Assembly (NCBI GenBank): GCA_036245525.1
Contig: BTPG01000006.1
Coordinates: forward strand, 96,480,585-96,544,584
DNA from: Semisulcospira habei
Lineage: Eukaryota > Mollusca > Gastropoda > Semisulcospiridae
Direction: 5' to 3'
Length of the DNA stretch: 64,000 nt
Positions 34,572 to 45,995 of the stretch are shown piece after piece. A model generated the notes under the pieces. That model did no database searches. It saw nothing but the letters and a program-made list of their open reading frames with translations, and had not been told where the DNA came from. Position 1 is the stretch's first letter. The number at the start of each line of letters is the position of its first letter. The translations under genes and the position numbers were made by a program.

Positions 34572-35794
34572 TCGACACTCTGCCTTCTCCGCCTTGCCTT
34601 CCTGACCCCCGCTTTTCCGGCACTCCCCTCTCGTCCTTCCGCCCCGTCTCTCAGGATGAAGTCCTCAAGACCATTAAGTCCATGCCTTTCAAAACCTGCG
34701 AACTAGAACCCCTCCCAGCTTCCCTCTACCGGGACGGCCTCCCAAAACTTTTGCCCTTCATTACCGACATCATCAACACATCTCTAGAGAATGGCTCCGT
34801 CCCCGATATAATCTCGACCCAAACGAACTCAGGAACTACCGCCCAGTCTCCAATCTCTCTTTCCTGTCCAAGCTTCTTGAGAAGGTTGTCCTCAACTAAC
34901 TCAACCTCCACCTCGCCGACAACAACCTCCTCAGTCCCTTCCAGTCTGCCTATCGCAAACATCACAGCACTGAAACAGCCCTTCTACATATCCTTAACGA
35001 CCTGCTTCTCTCCACTGACTCGGGCAACATCTCCCTTCTTATGCTACTCGATCTCTCTGCCGCCTTCGACACCATAGACCACTCTATCCTCCTCCACCGC
35101 CTTCACCACTCCTTTGGCATAACTGACTCTGCTCACTCCTGGTTTCTCTCCTACCTCTCCGACAGACAGCAGTCCGTCACCATCGACGGCGTCTCCTCCA
35201 ACCCAGTCAGGCTCTCCTGCGGCGTTCCACAGGGGTCCGTCCTCGGCCCAGTCCTTTTCACACTCTACACCTCCCCCCTGTCCAACATCATCCAGTCTCA
35301 CCACATACACCACCACCTCTACGCTGACGACTCACAACTACTAGACAAAGACAAACTCGACAACACTCAGACACTACTGACTCACACGGCTGACTGCTAT
35401 GAAGACGTGAAAAACTGGATGACAGCAAACAAGCTCAAACTGAACGATGACAAAACGGAAGCCATGCTGGTAGGCACTCGCCAGAAACTTTCCCAGCTCC
35501 CTCCCTCTCTGAACCTTCAACTCGACAGGCACTCCCATCTCCCTCTCTGACTCGGTCAAGAACCTTCGCGTTATCCTCGATTCCTCTCTTTCCATGACCA
35601 GCTTCGTCTCCGCCACGGCCCAGGCATGTTATTTCCACCTCCGCCGCATCAGTCAGATCAGAAAATACCTCACTACCGAAGCTGCCACCAAACTCGCTGT
35701 TTCTCTCATCTTATCTCGCATCGACTACTGCAACTCTCTCCTTTCCGGCCTTCCTCACTCCACCACTCTCACTCTCCAGCGCATCCAGAACAGT
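34572..35794 (+). pseudogene. LINE reverse transcriptase, first part
   Basis: Frames carry K-T-C-E-L-E-P-L-P, then L-L-D-L-S-A-A-F-D-T-I-D-H, G-V-P-Q-G-S-V-L-G-P, and Y-A-D-D-S at the active site. D-Y-C-N-S-L-L-S-G-L and R-I-Q-N-S follow. At least two frame changes are visible (before 35,041 and near 35,540), so it is dead. The text stops in mid-domain at 35,794, where a non-coding element begins; it resumes at 40,766 with A-A-R-L-V-L in the same frame. Confidence 0.8.
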
Positions 35795-36311
35795 GGTAAG
35801 AAAGCAAGACCGGTCCCACCCAGGTATGCATCCTGTCACTCTGGTCCCTAAACCAACAACTGCCCGTCACCCTAAACTCATCGGACCAGGAAAACTACGT
35901 AACCCTTAAGCACAGCCCACTACACTGCCCAATCCGCGATTCCTCTTCTACACACCCCACCAGACTTCAAGAGACGGAATCCCACGAACGGATAAGGAGA
36001 AACACGTAGGTTAACTCCAACATCACGACACTAACAACGCACCCACCAACTTAAACGACAACCCTCTACGACATCAACAACGCACCCACCCACTTAAACG
36101 ACAGCCCTCTACAACAATAGGCCGGTTCCCTGACGAGTATATCGGAGCCTGTAGTCACAGACTACGAATACCGATCGAAACGCCTCCCGAGTGCTTCACA
36201 TAACACAACGCATGCGACAGCAGCGACCACCAACAACTCGGAGAATAAACAGGCGTCGGGACCAGAGTGACAGGATGCATACCTGGGTGGGACCGGTCTT
36301 GCTTTCTTACC
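35795..36311. repeat. 517-bp inverted-end segment within the 4.97-kb element
   Basis: The end motif at 35795-35848 and the copy at 36258-36311 are exact inverses over 54 bp, including the AAGAAAGC and ATCCTGTCAC variants that differ from the other copies. This segment therefore looks like a complete short element on its own. Confidence 0.7.
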
Positions 36312-37296
36312 ACAAGGGACCAGAGTGACCGGATGCATACCTGGGTGGGACCGGTCTTGCTCTTTGACCACTGATCTGAAGGTGCGTAGCACCGACCTGA
36401 CTAGGACCCGTGAATAGCCACCCGATTTTTTTAGGGTCGTTTGCTATCCTCAGCAATGTGCAAAACCAGTCACTTTTGGTTTCACCTACGCCTCGCTTTC
36501 AAATCCTGGCATATTATGCCCACTTCATTCTCCTTTCACTCGGACTGTGCGAACAGGAAAAATATCGCATCTGCATCTTCATTGCTCCACTGGACCATCA
36601 AGATTGAATCGACAAAACACACGAAGGGACTAAGCGTAATACAGCAGCCCCCCATCACTCATCTTTACTTCGCGGCCAGAGTGATGATGCAATCAGGATG
36701 ACGCCACCGCTATCGGCCCCGGCCACGCGCGCACCGTTTAGAGTGGCCACGCTTCAATGCACACAACCCCCAACCTCAGGCTCACCGTCCTGAGGGGATC
36801 GGAACACTGATTCAACAAAACAGAGAGCGCCTCTTAAATAAGAGGAGATAGCTCATATCAGTGCCGGTAGAAGAGCAATCCAGCTAGCTCACTTTCTAGC
36901 AAACACTTACGGGAGACGGACGTGTCATGACAGATGTTTACTCTACGCATCCAGATATACACCATCAACCTCTCATTTCCACGTCTATACGGCTGACAGA
37001 GATATAGCATACCACAAAAATGGACTGGCCGACATAGAAGATAGACTCCACCTGCAACCAAGGTCACAAGACGCTATCTCACACGGACAGCGGGCGATCA
37101 GTCCGACCACGACAGCCGACCAATGGGATTCGACCTTACATCATCGGCACGCGCGCTGCACTAAGCCGCTCTGCCCTCACACCCAGCAAAGCCTCATTCG
37201 AAGCGAGACGACGAAGGAAACAACAGCTGCCAGCCTTAACTCCGCCAGAAACGGGGATCAAGACCCAAGACATCTATGTCAACGGAGAACTATAAA

Positions 37297-39025
37297 GAAG
37301 AAGAAAGTCATCGATGGTTTCCCACACCTGAAACAGGGTGGTTGAGACCCATTCCCCACGCCTGATAAAGGGTGGATGGAACGACTGAATACAACCAAGA
37401 AACCACAAGCAAGAAGGAGCTCTTCGACCATTCTCCCACACCTATAATAGGGTGGTTGAGACCCACTCCCACACCTATAATAGGGTGGTTGAGACCGACT
37501 CCCACACCTATAATAGGGTGGTTGAGACCCACTCCCACACCTATAATAGGGTGGTTGAGACCCACTCCCACACCTATAATAGGGTGGTTGGAACGCACTC
37601 CACACACCTGAGAAAATGTGGATGGAACGAAAATCACCAATTAACACCACACGATCGACAAGCTAGAACAAGCGACAAACTACACTGCGATCCTTTTTTT
37701 CTGCTACTTTAACAAAACACGTGTGAGCCAGCTACTCAACTGAGGCCAACAATCGGCCCTGCAGCCCCCACGGCAAAACCCTCTACGGAAGTGACATCTG
37801 TCATGAATCGCTACACGCTATGACGTCACTACTGTTTGCTAAAAGACTTACCTCCCGCCAACGAGAAAGGCAAGCCACTCTGTCTACAACACGGACTAAG
37901 AATAGAGGAAACGGACATTGTCTACTTCACACCGACCACAAAACTACGCAGCACCAACTTTAATCTACAACAAACTGGTCACAAAGAACTCGTTCTAAAG
38001 CGCACAAAAGTGAAAGGAGGACTGGAACGCTCGCAACAAGCGAGGCCAACTATTCTGTGAAGCACTCGAAGAATTGAAGGCCCTTCTACAACGACAAAAC
38101 CCGGCACCTACCACCAAAACGGTATACAATTCAGGCGGCCCAACAAGCCAACGGCAACAACAGCAATCAACGAAACGACAGCCACACCAAAACAGCAGCA
38201 ACAGCTACGACAATAAGCTGATTTTAAAGCATCAACTGTGAGATATGCACCACGGCAACACTGCGTACCACCTACACAGAGGACAATACTAGAAACACTA
38301 GTCTGTCGTATGGAAGGCAACACAGCCGCACAAACAACCGGCATCGTCTACAAACACGAGGAAATCAACAACAACAACAACGACACTCAGTCTGGGATTG
38401 ATCCGTCATAACGGACGGATTAATAAACAAAGAATATGACTCCCACGTCGATACACGCAAACTCCGCCCAACGGTTCCTTGTGTCTTATCGCGGCTAAGC
38501 CCCGCTGAGCAGGAAATGATCTTGGAACGGACAGGCACAAGCGCCGAGGGAACAGAAGACGCAGCGATACAATCGGATCCCGACACAAGACTGGACCCTG
38601 CAAGGATTTGAAGCAATCATACTTGACATCAATAACACCGCATCAGGAATACTGCAAGGATTTGAAAGCGTTCATACTAGACATCTATAACACCGCGTCA
38701 GGAATACTGCAAGGGTTTGAAAGCGACCATACTGGACATCAATAATGCCGCGTCAGGACTACAGTTACATGCATGGACTACACGGATAATATGTCCTTAT
38801 GTAAGGATTTAAATGCGACACACTGGGAGGAAGACACCAAGAAATGGACTGAGAATTGTAGGCCGGTTCCCTGATGAGTAAATCGGAGCCTGTAGTTACT
38901 AACTACGAATACCGATCGAAACGCCCCCGAGTGCTTCACATTCTTCTGCTCGGACATTTTGAGGCGTCGGGACCAGAGTGACCGGATGCATACCTGGGTG
39001 GGACCGGTCTTGCTCTTTGACCACG
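37297..39025. repeat. 1.73-kb direct duplication, first copy
   Basis: It begins GAAGAAGAAAGTCATCGATG and ends with a right-end motif. It holds five 33-bp units (CCTATAATAGGGTGGTTGAG plus 13 bp) at 37441-37605, and a tract of imperfect ~70-bp repeats with AATACTGCAAGGATTTGAA near 38600-38760. Reading frames on both strands follow from the repeat and are not supported as genes. Confidence 0.85.
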
Positions 39026-40765
39026 GAAGAAGAAAGTCATCGATGGTTTCCCACACCTGAAACAGGGTGGTTGAGACCCATTCCCCACGCCTGATAAAGG
39101 GTGGATGGAACGACTGAATACAACCAAGAAACCACAAGCAAGAAGGAGCTCTTCGACCATTCTCCCACACCTATAATAGGGTGGTTGAGACCCACTCCCA
39201 CACCTATAATAGGGTGGTTGAGACCGACTCCCACACCTATAATAGGGTGGTTGAGACCCACTCCCACACCTATAATAGGGTGGTTGAGACCCACTCCCAC
39301 ACCTATAATAGGGTGGTTGGAACGCACTCCACACACCTGAGAAAATGTGGATGGAACGAAAATCACCAATTAACACCACACGATCGACAAGCTAGAACAA
39401 GCGACAAACTACACTGCGATCCTTTTTTTCTGCTACTTTAACAAGACACGTGTGAGCCAGCTACTCAACTGAGGCCACCAATCGGCCCTGCAGCCCCCAC
39501 GGCAAAACCCTCTACTGAAGTGACATCTGTCATGAATCGCTACACGCTATGACGTCATACTGTTTGCTAAAAGACTTACCTCCCGCCAACGAGAAAGGCA
39601 AGCCACTTTGTCTACAACACGGACTAAGAATAGAGGAAACGGACATTGTCTACTTCACACCGACCACAAAACTACGCAGCACCAACTTTAATCTACAACA
39701 CCAGGCAACACTGGTCACAAAGAACTCGTTCTAAAGCGCACACAAGTGAAAGGAGGACTGGAACGCTCGCAACAAGCGAGGCCAACTATTCTGTGAAGCA
39801 CTCGAAGAATTGAAGGCCCTTCTACAACGACAAAACCCGGCACCTACCACCAATACGGTATACAATTCAGGCGGCCCAACAAGCCAACGGCAACAACAGC
39901 AATCAACGAAACGACAGCCACACCAAAACAGCAGCAACAGCTACAACAATAAGCTGATTTTAAAGCATCAACTGTGAGATATGCACCACGGCAACACTGC
40001 GTACCACCTACACAGAGGACAATACTAGAAACACTAGTCTGTCGTATGGAAGGCAACACAGCCGCACAAACAACCGGCATCGTCTACAAACACGAATACA
40101 CGGAGAATCAACAACAACAACAACACCACTCAGTCTGGGATTGATCCGTCAAAACGGACGGATTAATAAACAAAGAATTTGACTCCCACGTCGATACACG
40201 CAAACTCCGCCCAACGGTTCCTTGTATCTTATCGCGGCTAAGCCCCACTGAGCAGTAAATGATCTTGGAACGGACAGGCACAAGCGCCGAGGGAACAGAA
40301 GACGCAGCGATACAATCGGATCCCGACACAAGACTGGACCCTGCAAGGATTTGAAGCAATCATACTTGACATCAATAACACCGCATCAGGAATACTGCAA
40401 GGATTTGAAAGCGTTCATACTAGACATCTATGACACCGCGTCAGGAATACTGCAAGGGTTTGAAAGCGACCATACTGGACATCAATAATGCCGCGTCAGG
40501 ACTACAGTTACATGCATGGACTACACGGATAACATGTCCTTATGTAAGGATTTAAATGCGACACACTGGGAGGAAGACAACAAGAAATGGACTGAGAATT
40601 GTAGGCCGGTTCCCTGATGAGTAAATCGGAGCCTGTAGTTACTAACTACGAATACCGATCGAAACGCCCCCGAGTGCTTCACATTCTTCTGCTCGGACAT
40701 TTTGAGGCGTCGGGACCAGAGTGACCGGATGCATACCTGGGTGGGACCGGTCTTGCTCTTTTACC
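39026..40765. repeat. 1.73-kb direct duplication, second copy
   Basis: It is nearly identical to the preceding 1.73 kb, with scattered single-base changes and a few short indels (such as an insertion of AATACACGGAG near 40096). It carries the same five 33-bp units from about 39170 and the same right end. Confidence 0.85.
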
Positions 40766-41131
40766 GCTGCCCGCCTCGTCCTCAGAAAGAAAAAATCCGA
40801 CCACATCACTCCCCTGCTCAAGCTCCTTCACTGGCTCCCCATCCCCCAACGCATCCAATACAAGATTCTGTCTCTCTGCTACAAATCCCTGAACAACTAC
40901 ACTCCTGCCTATCTCTCCAACTTACTTCACCCCTACACTCCTCCCCGCTCCCTCCGCTCCGCCTCTGACCGTCTCCTCATCCCCCGCACCAAACTCAGCA
41001 CTTTCGGCCCCCGCTCCTTCTCAGTATACGGTCCATCCACCTGGAACACTCTCCCACTCTCTCTCCGTCAGAAACACTTGCTCTCCTCCTTCCAGTCCGC
41101 CCTCAAAACTCACCTCTTTCAACAGTTCTAG
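40766..41131 (+). pseudogene. LINE reverse transcriptase, C-terminal part
   Basis: This resumes the LINE interrupted at 35,794. It reads A-A-R-L-V-L, H-I-T-P-L-L-K-L-L-H-W-L-P, P-A-Y-L-S-N-L-L, F-G-P-R-S-F-S, W-N-T-L-P-L-S, and ends T-H-L-F-Q-Q-F. A stop codon and a short 3'UTR with (ATT)n follow to 41,309. Confidence 0.85.
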
Positions 41132-41329
41132 CACTATATCACCACACTCCCCACCCCAAGCTGACCGTCGTAATGTATTTTCACTATTTGTGTTACGTGA
41201 GTCATTGTCTAAAGCGTGCGCATGCGTGTGCGAATTGTGAGTGCACGCTTAGAGTTATAATTATTATAAGATAAGCGCATTATAAATACCGTAATTATTA
41301 TTATTATTATCTATACACAATAGTTTCGA

Positions 41330-41716
41330 AGCTAGATTGACCATGATAGTTAAAGGGTGGTGCTAGAACAGAACAGCTTGTAGCCAATTAAAGCTATAAT
41401 CTATCATCACTGTTGAACTATAATGTGATCAATTTGAGGTGTCAAGGCTAGATGGGTTTTATTACAGACATATGTGTAAGACAGCAGACTTCTGTAGATG
41501 ACATACATTCCATTCAGAGTGCAAGGCTTGAAGTCAAGGTAAATTAATTATTTTAAACAACCAAACATGATCTGCAAATTGGGAGCACAGGCATGCACAA
41601 ACAAGTGCATTTTATTGTCAGATTATCTCTTTTCAAAGCTAATAAGTATTTTCTCAGGTGCAGACTGATGCCAAATCAATCCACTATATACAGCCAGAAA
41701 TCTTGAGCACACTGAC
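41330..41716. other. MTRF1L intron sequence with a decayed hairpin
   Basis: A diverged family B palindrome (GATTGACCATGATAGTTAAA and a weak inverse) lies at 41335-41430. The remainder to exon 6 is AT-rich with no feature recognised. Confidence 0.4.
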
Positions 41717-41792
41717 CTGGATAGAAGAGTTTTCATGGCCACCTCTCTGTTGCGGATCTGGGATCGCTCTTGCTGACACTCAGCAACCATAC
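41717..41792 (-). CDS. MTRF1L: MTRF1L exon 6
   Basis: This 76-bp exon lies between acceptor ACATACAG|GTATGG and donor TCCAG|GTCAGT. In phase with exon 5 it reads G-M-V-A-E-C-Q-Q-E-R-S-Q-I-R-N-R, then A-M-K-T-L-L-S-R. This is the conserved stretch directly after the GGQ loop in class I release factors (usually ...E-C-Q-x-E-R-S-Q...N-K). It was missed by simple frame length because it is so short. A minisatellite begins immediately upstream of its first base. Confidence 0.92.
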
Positions 41793-42415
41793 CTGTATGT
41801 ACATAGCATACAATACACAGTCAACTCCACAACCACACCCGTATGTACATAGCATACAATACACAGTCAACTCCACAACCACACCCGTATGTACATAGCA
41901 TACAATGCAGTCAACTCCACAACCACACCCGTATGTACATAGCATACAATGCAGTCAACTCCACAACCACACCCATATGTACATAGCATACAATGCAGTC
42001 AACTCCACAACCACACCCATATGTACATAGCATACAATGCAGTCAACTCCACAACCACACCCATATGTACATAGCATACAATGCAGTCAACTCCACAACC
42101 ACAGCCGTATTTACATAGCATACAATACACAGTCAACTCCACAACCACACCCATATGTACATAGCATAAATACACAGTCAGCTCCACAACCACACCCATA
42201 TGTACATAGCATACAATACACAGTCAACTCCACAACCACCCCCGTATGTACATAGCATACAATGCAGTGAACTCCACAACCACACCCATATGTAAATAGC
42301 ATACAATGCAGTCAATTCCACAACACACCTGTATGTACATAGCATACAATGCAGTCAACTCCACAACCACACCTGTATGTACATAGCATACAATACAGTC
42401 AACTCCACATAGAAC
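41793..42415. repeat. Minisatellite, ~44-48-bp unit, 14 copies
   Basis: Units contain GTATGTACATAGCATACAAT and CAGTCAACTCCACAACCAC. Length varies by the presence of one or two CA steps. The array starts at the splice acceptor of MTRF1L exon 6. Read on the minus strand each unit is CTATGTACATAC, then AGGT or GGGT, then GTGGTTGTGGAGTTGACTG. The first 14 bases equal the intron end, and the following ~20 resemble the first bases of the exon. Confidence 0.9.
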
Positions 42416-42864
42416 AAATTACCAGTGGACCAAATGTTTCTAGTTGATATATAAAATCCTAAGTTTTAATTGTTATCTGCGAAGTAATTTACATGGAAAG
42501 AGTGCTATCCTGACTTCTGAAAAAGGCTTGTTATATCTGACTTCTGTCATATCCAACCTTGTCATAAGCGAAGTAGCATGACGACATGCCTATAGTCGTT
42601 CCTGAGGACCATCAATGACAACCTGTAAACGCTGGCTTCAGGAAGATCGGTGCATCAACACGTTTAACCCTCTTTTTCATCAACTGGATTTCAACAGAAT
42701 TTGTTTCAATGTTCTATTTCTTTGTTTTGCATTTGTCTATTTTCCTGTGTTAATGGTTTCCATAAAACAGTGTGCAGCTTCAGTAAAACATACATACTTA
42801 CAAACACATGTGAATATGTCAATAAACACCTTCGCTGATGAGAAAAAGTGAACATGATCCAACT

Positions 42865-42930
42865 GCAAGAGACATAGATCCTCATGAGCCCCCGCAACTG
42901 CGGGGGCTCATGAGGATCTATGCCTCTTGC
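42865..42930. repeat. Palindromic hairpin (family D)
   Basis: The arms GCAAGAGACATAGATCCTCA and inverse are almost perfect over 30 bp around a CGCAACTGCG centre. The element seems to end at GGCAGTGAAGGGGTTAA near 43,050. Confidence 0.8.
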
Positions 42931-43324
42931 TGAGACCAGTTTGTATCCATGTTTCTTGGACGGTGTTGGCTTTTGGTCGTTGAATGAAACAAGATTTCAG
43001 AAACCAAAACTGCACATACAGTGTACGTGCTGTGGCAGTGAAGGGGTTAAAAAATTGCTATCGCTGTAGCATCTGATGGCCAAAAAAAATGTTGACATAT
43101 CATCCTGTTGACAAATTGTTTGTTCAGCAAAATGTCCCTCGGGCACAAATACAAAGTGACTGGTTCCTGACAGACCCATGCTACAGTCAGACCTGTCAAG
43201 GTGAGCACTGCGTAAGGTGACCACCTGTCTAAGCATACCAACCATAGAATAGGGCAAAGTTGAACGCAGAAGAAGACGAAGTAGGTCTCATGGTCTTCCT
43301 TCTGGTATAAATATGACCCTGTAT

Positions 43325-43540
43325 AATCCTTTTAGCCCCAACAAGGTCCCATTTCTCAAATTTTGGAGGTGTTGCCTAACGACTATGTACCAGTTGCAGG
43401 GGATGGATTGACCATGATAATTCAAGGGTAGTGCCAGGTTAGCTTGGCGCCTTCAGGTGCCAAGCCAATCTGGCACTACCCTTCAATTATCATGGTCAAT
43501 CCATCTTTCTGCTGCAGGGACTCGGGGCTAAATGGGTTAG
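43325..43540. mobile_element. Family A MITE, reverse orientation, mutated TTAA
   Basis: It runs from CCTTTTAGCCCC to GGGGCTAAATGGGTTAG, with both TTAA ends mutated. The interior hairpin (ATGATAATTCAAGGGTAGTG arms) is nearly perfect. Confidence 0.7.
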
Positions 43541-43645
43541 GGCGACCACCTGTTTATAAACGACCACTTTTTTATAGTCCCTTGTGCAGTTGCCTTACAC
43601 AGGTTTGACTTGATCATAATTTGATGCATGTGATTTTGGACTCAC

Positions 43646-43763
43646 CAGTTGGTTTATGTGTGATGCGCACAGCACTTTCAGTAGTGTTGACATGCTGACC
43701 CCCAGCACCCCCTGATCGAAATGTATCAATCTTCAGGTCATTAGGGTTCACACTGATATCAAT
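43646..43763 (-). CDS. MTRF1L: MTRF1L exon 5 (GGQ catalytic motif)
   Basis: This 118-bp exon starts in phase 0 after TTACAG and ends ACTG|GTGAGT. It encodes [17 protein letters not shown], then [19 protein letters not shown]. The G-G-Q is the universal catalytic motif that reaches the ribosomal peptidyl transferase centre and triggers peptide release; its Gln is the residue normally N5-methylated. The flanking [10 protein letters not shown] and A-V-R-I are typical of the RF1/MTRF1L group. Confidence 0.95.
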
Positions 43764-43924
43764 CTGTAACACGCAACACACGAACACACACAACTCATTA
43801 CCATCTTGTGCGGCACATCACATTTCTGCATAATTTTGCATATTGATGTCCTTGACCTAAATATGAAATTATTTTTTCTCATGCAACCCTAACACACTCA
43901 AACAAGACATGGTTCAAACATCAT

Positions 43925-44010
43925 ACATGTAGTTCAAGGATGGTGCAAGAATAGCATGATGCCTGAAGGAGCCAAGCTATTCTGGCACCACCTTTAACTA
44001 TAGAGGCCTC
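43925..44010. repeat. Palindromic hairpin (family B), diverged
   Basis: Arms TAGTTCAAGGATGGTGCAAG and CTATTCTGGCACCACCTTTA with an imperfect centre. It lies in the 481-bp intron 4. Confidence 0.55.
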
Positions 44011-44244
44011 AAGCTTCTCCAACATTACCCTTAAACTACAGTGTATCATGGTCCATCTAGCTTCTTAACTGTCATGTAGTCTTCAGACGGCATCTTCTTA
44101 AACAGAGAATCCCAGCCTTAGGGCTCAATGTGTTCTCATGGCAACGGGTTTATTGATGGATGCACAGGTTACCAAACTGACACACCTGTTAATGATCGCA
44201 ACAAGAAATCATTTCCTAATAAAGTGGAAAACTGTTAGGTCTAC

Positions 44245-44408
44245 CTGTGTAGGCTGAGGAAGAATTGCAACTGTCATGGTGCTAGTGTGAACACGGCCTG
44301 ACTTCTCTGTCTGTGGAACACGCTGTACACGGTGAACACCTGCTTCAAACTTGAGATGCTTGTACACATCTATGCCAGTGATCAACGCTGATGCTCGACG
44401 CACACCAC
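44245..44408 (-). CDS. MTRF1L: MTRF1L exon 4
   Basis: This 164-bp exon (acceptor TTACGCAG|GTGG, donor ACACAG|GTAGAC) encodes [12 protein letters not shown], then [15 protein letters not shown], and [14 protein letters not shown]. The stretch G-V-H-R-V-Q-R-V-P and H-T-S-T is a hallmark of class I release factors in the domain that precedes the GGQ loop. Phases with exons 3 and 5 fit. Confidence 0.95.
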
Positions 44409-44574
44409 CTGCGTAAAGTAATACGTCAGTAATGATAACAATAACAACAATTAAAAAAACTGCTCATACTGCTCTTTAGCCATAACTTCAATCACCTTCC
44501 CTGGTATCAACAAAGCCTCTGCCTGACAAACTCCATCATACCACAAAGGTTATATATAGTCCTGGGCACAAGTT

Positions 44575-45260
44575 TGGGTTAAAATAATTGGAAGAAGTTG
44601 TGTTGACATTTCCTTTATTTACAGATTCATTGCAATGTGCATAAAAATCAATTTGAAACTTTCATCTGGCAATTTTTTGCCTGCACTAAAGTAAAACAAG
44701 ATGAAGATTTCTTCCCAAAGTCTACCATATTGTTTTGAGATTACGCGCATTTTTCTTCTAGGAACATTCAAAGTTGTTCCTATTTTAAAGCTTATCCTTC
44801 TGATCAATTTTCCTCCTCTCTAACCCAACCTCTAGCTCTGATCAACACACACCGGGGCACACAAACAAAGACGGACACAAGGCGCTTCCCACCATTAGTA
44901 CGCTCTGTGGACTGGTATAGTGACAGCAATTCTGAAGGAGAAGAATAGTACAAGCAGCAAAACAACATCCCCATAAGATTCACGTCATGACATCACTAGT
45001 CCCATGATGCTATGTACACAGTGATGAAATGATGTTTCACATCACTCATCCAAAAGTTATGCAAGGGTGTCTTCCACACAGCCTCTTCCAAGCTGACTGT
45101 TTGATGGGAGTATAACGTGGCTCCAAAACTTACAAAAATAAATTTATTATTATTCAAAAAGTTGAAGAGGCACAACAATGGATTATGAACTCATTCCATA
45201 TCTCCCTTTAATCTAGCTGCATGCTGGTTGGATCAACCGTTTTTTTGTGAAACGGTTATC
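44575..45260 (+). repeat. Family F copy, internal deletion
   Basis: It contains CCCAAAGTCTACCATATTGT, the TGATCAACACACAC block, CACCATTAGTACGCTCTGTG, GACATCACTAGTCCCATGAT and a GTTGAAGAGGCACAACAATG block, in the same order as the copies at 46.4 and 49.6 kb. The microsatellite-bearing 3' half is missing. Confidence 0.6.
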
Positions 45261-45995
45261 TCTATGTGACCTACAATGTCTTGTGTTATACCATATGCAT
45301 CTTTCCTATTTTCATGCTGTGGCTACATGATGACAGGCTTGTGAAGTGGGATACACAGTGAACTTCCAGTTAGTGATGCATACTCATGTGGAGTGTACCC
45401 ACACACTTTGAAATATTCACAAGAGCTCATGCACCCTGGAGAGATCATCAAGACCCCTGTATTCTAAAAGTATCTGACGAAGAAACAGTCAAGATGAGGG
45501 TCTTGAGGATCTACAGTTCTGCACAAGTCCATGAAGGTATCTCAGATTGCTGGGGCTCATGAGGATCTGAAGCACAAGCTGGGCTCATGAGAATCTCTCA
45601 ATGTGCACAAACAAAGATTCACTCCTTCTGAGCAAGTGCATATTATGACTAGGAGTTCACGTGGAGAATGTTCACTTTCGCTATCTCATCATGGTCTGGT
45701 CACGTGGCCTTCCTAGCGAGATTTTAAAACCAGACAGTGTAACATGTAGACACTGTTTGTGACACACAGCATAACACAAGACACCTGTATTTCACATAAT
45801 TATGCTGTAACACAAGATACTGTATGTCACATACACATACAGTGTCCTAAAAAATGTAAGTGGAGTGACCATTTCAGCATTAATGTAAGTGTTTGATTCT
45901 TTTGAAAATATGGAATGTGAGAGTTTGCATTTACAGAATTCCTCCTTCACGCATGCGAACTTTCACCCATGCAAATACAAATTATTAAAACGCAC

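Larger units (their letters stand above)
35795..40765. mobile_element. 4.97-kb non-coding element with 54-bp inverted ends
   Basis: The ends are inverted copies beginning GGTAAGAAAGCAAGACCGG (left) and GGTAAAAGAGCAAGACCGG (right), each continuing through CCCAGGTATGCATCC to CTGGTCCC. The host LINE reads AAC AGT | element | GCT GCC CGC, restoring N-S-A-A-R, so no target duplication is visible. Three more copies of the end motif lie inside: 36258-36311, 36316-36370 and 38970-39024, all in right-end orientation. The interior is A/C-rich on the plus strand. It has no transposase and includes a 1.73-kb near-identical direct duplication. I do not recognise the superfamily. Confidence 0.75.
34572..41309 (+). 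mobile_element. Second CR1/L2-like LINE, split by a later insertion
   Basis: The element's two parts (34572-35794 and 40766-41309) are flanked by the direct repeat TCTATAC at 34565-34571 and 41310-41316, and it ends in an (ATT)n tail. It is 5' truncated at the start of the reverse transcriptase domain. Its codons are C-rich, unlike the neighbouring LINE. Another truncated copy of the same family lies at 53.5 kb. Confidence 0.8.

Noticed and set aside
37279..37712. Repeat proteins with N-H-P-I-I-G-V-G-V-G-L units
   Set aside because: They are the translation of the 33-bp minisatellite in a non-coding element; equal openness on both strands argues against coding.
41793..42415. CRISPR array or coding repeat
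   Set aside because: There are no spacers, and unit length changes by CA steps, so no frame is kept. It is an intronic minisatellite.
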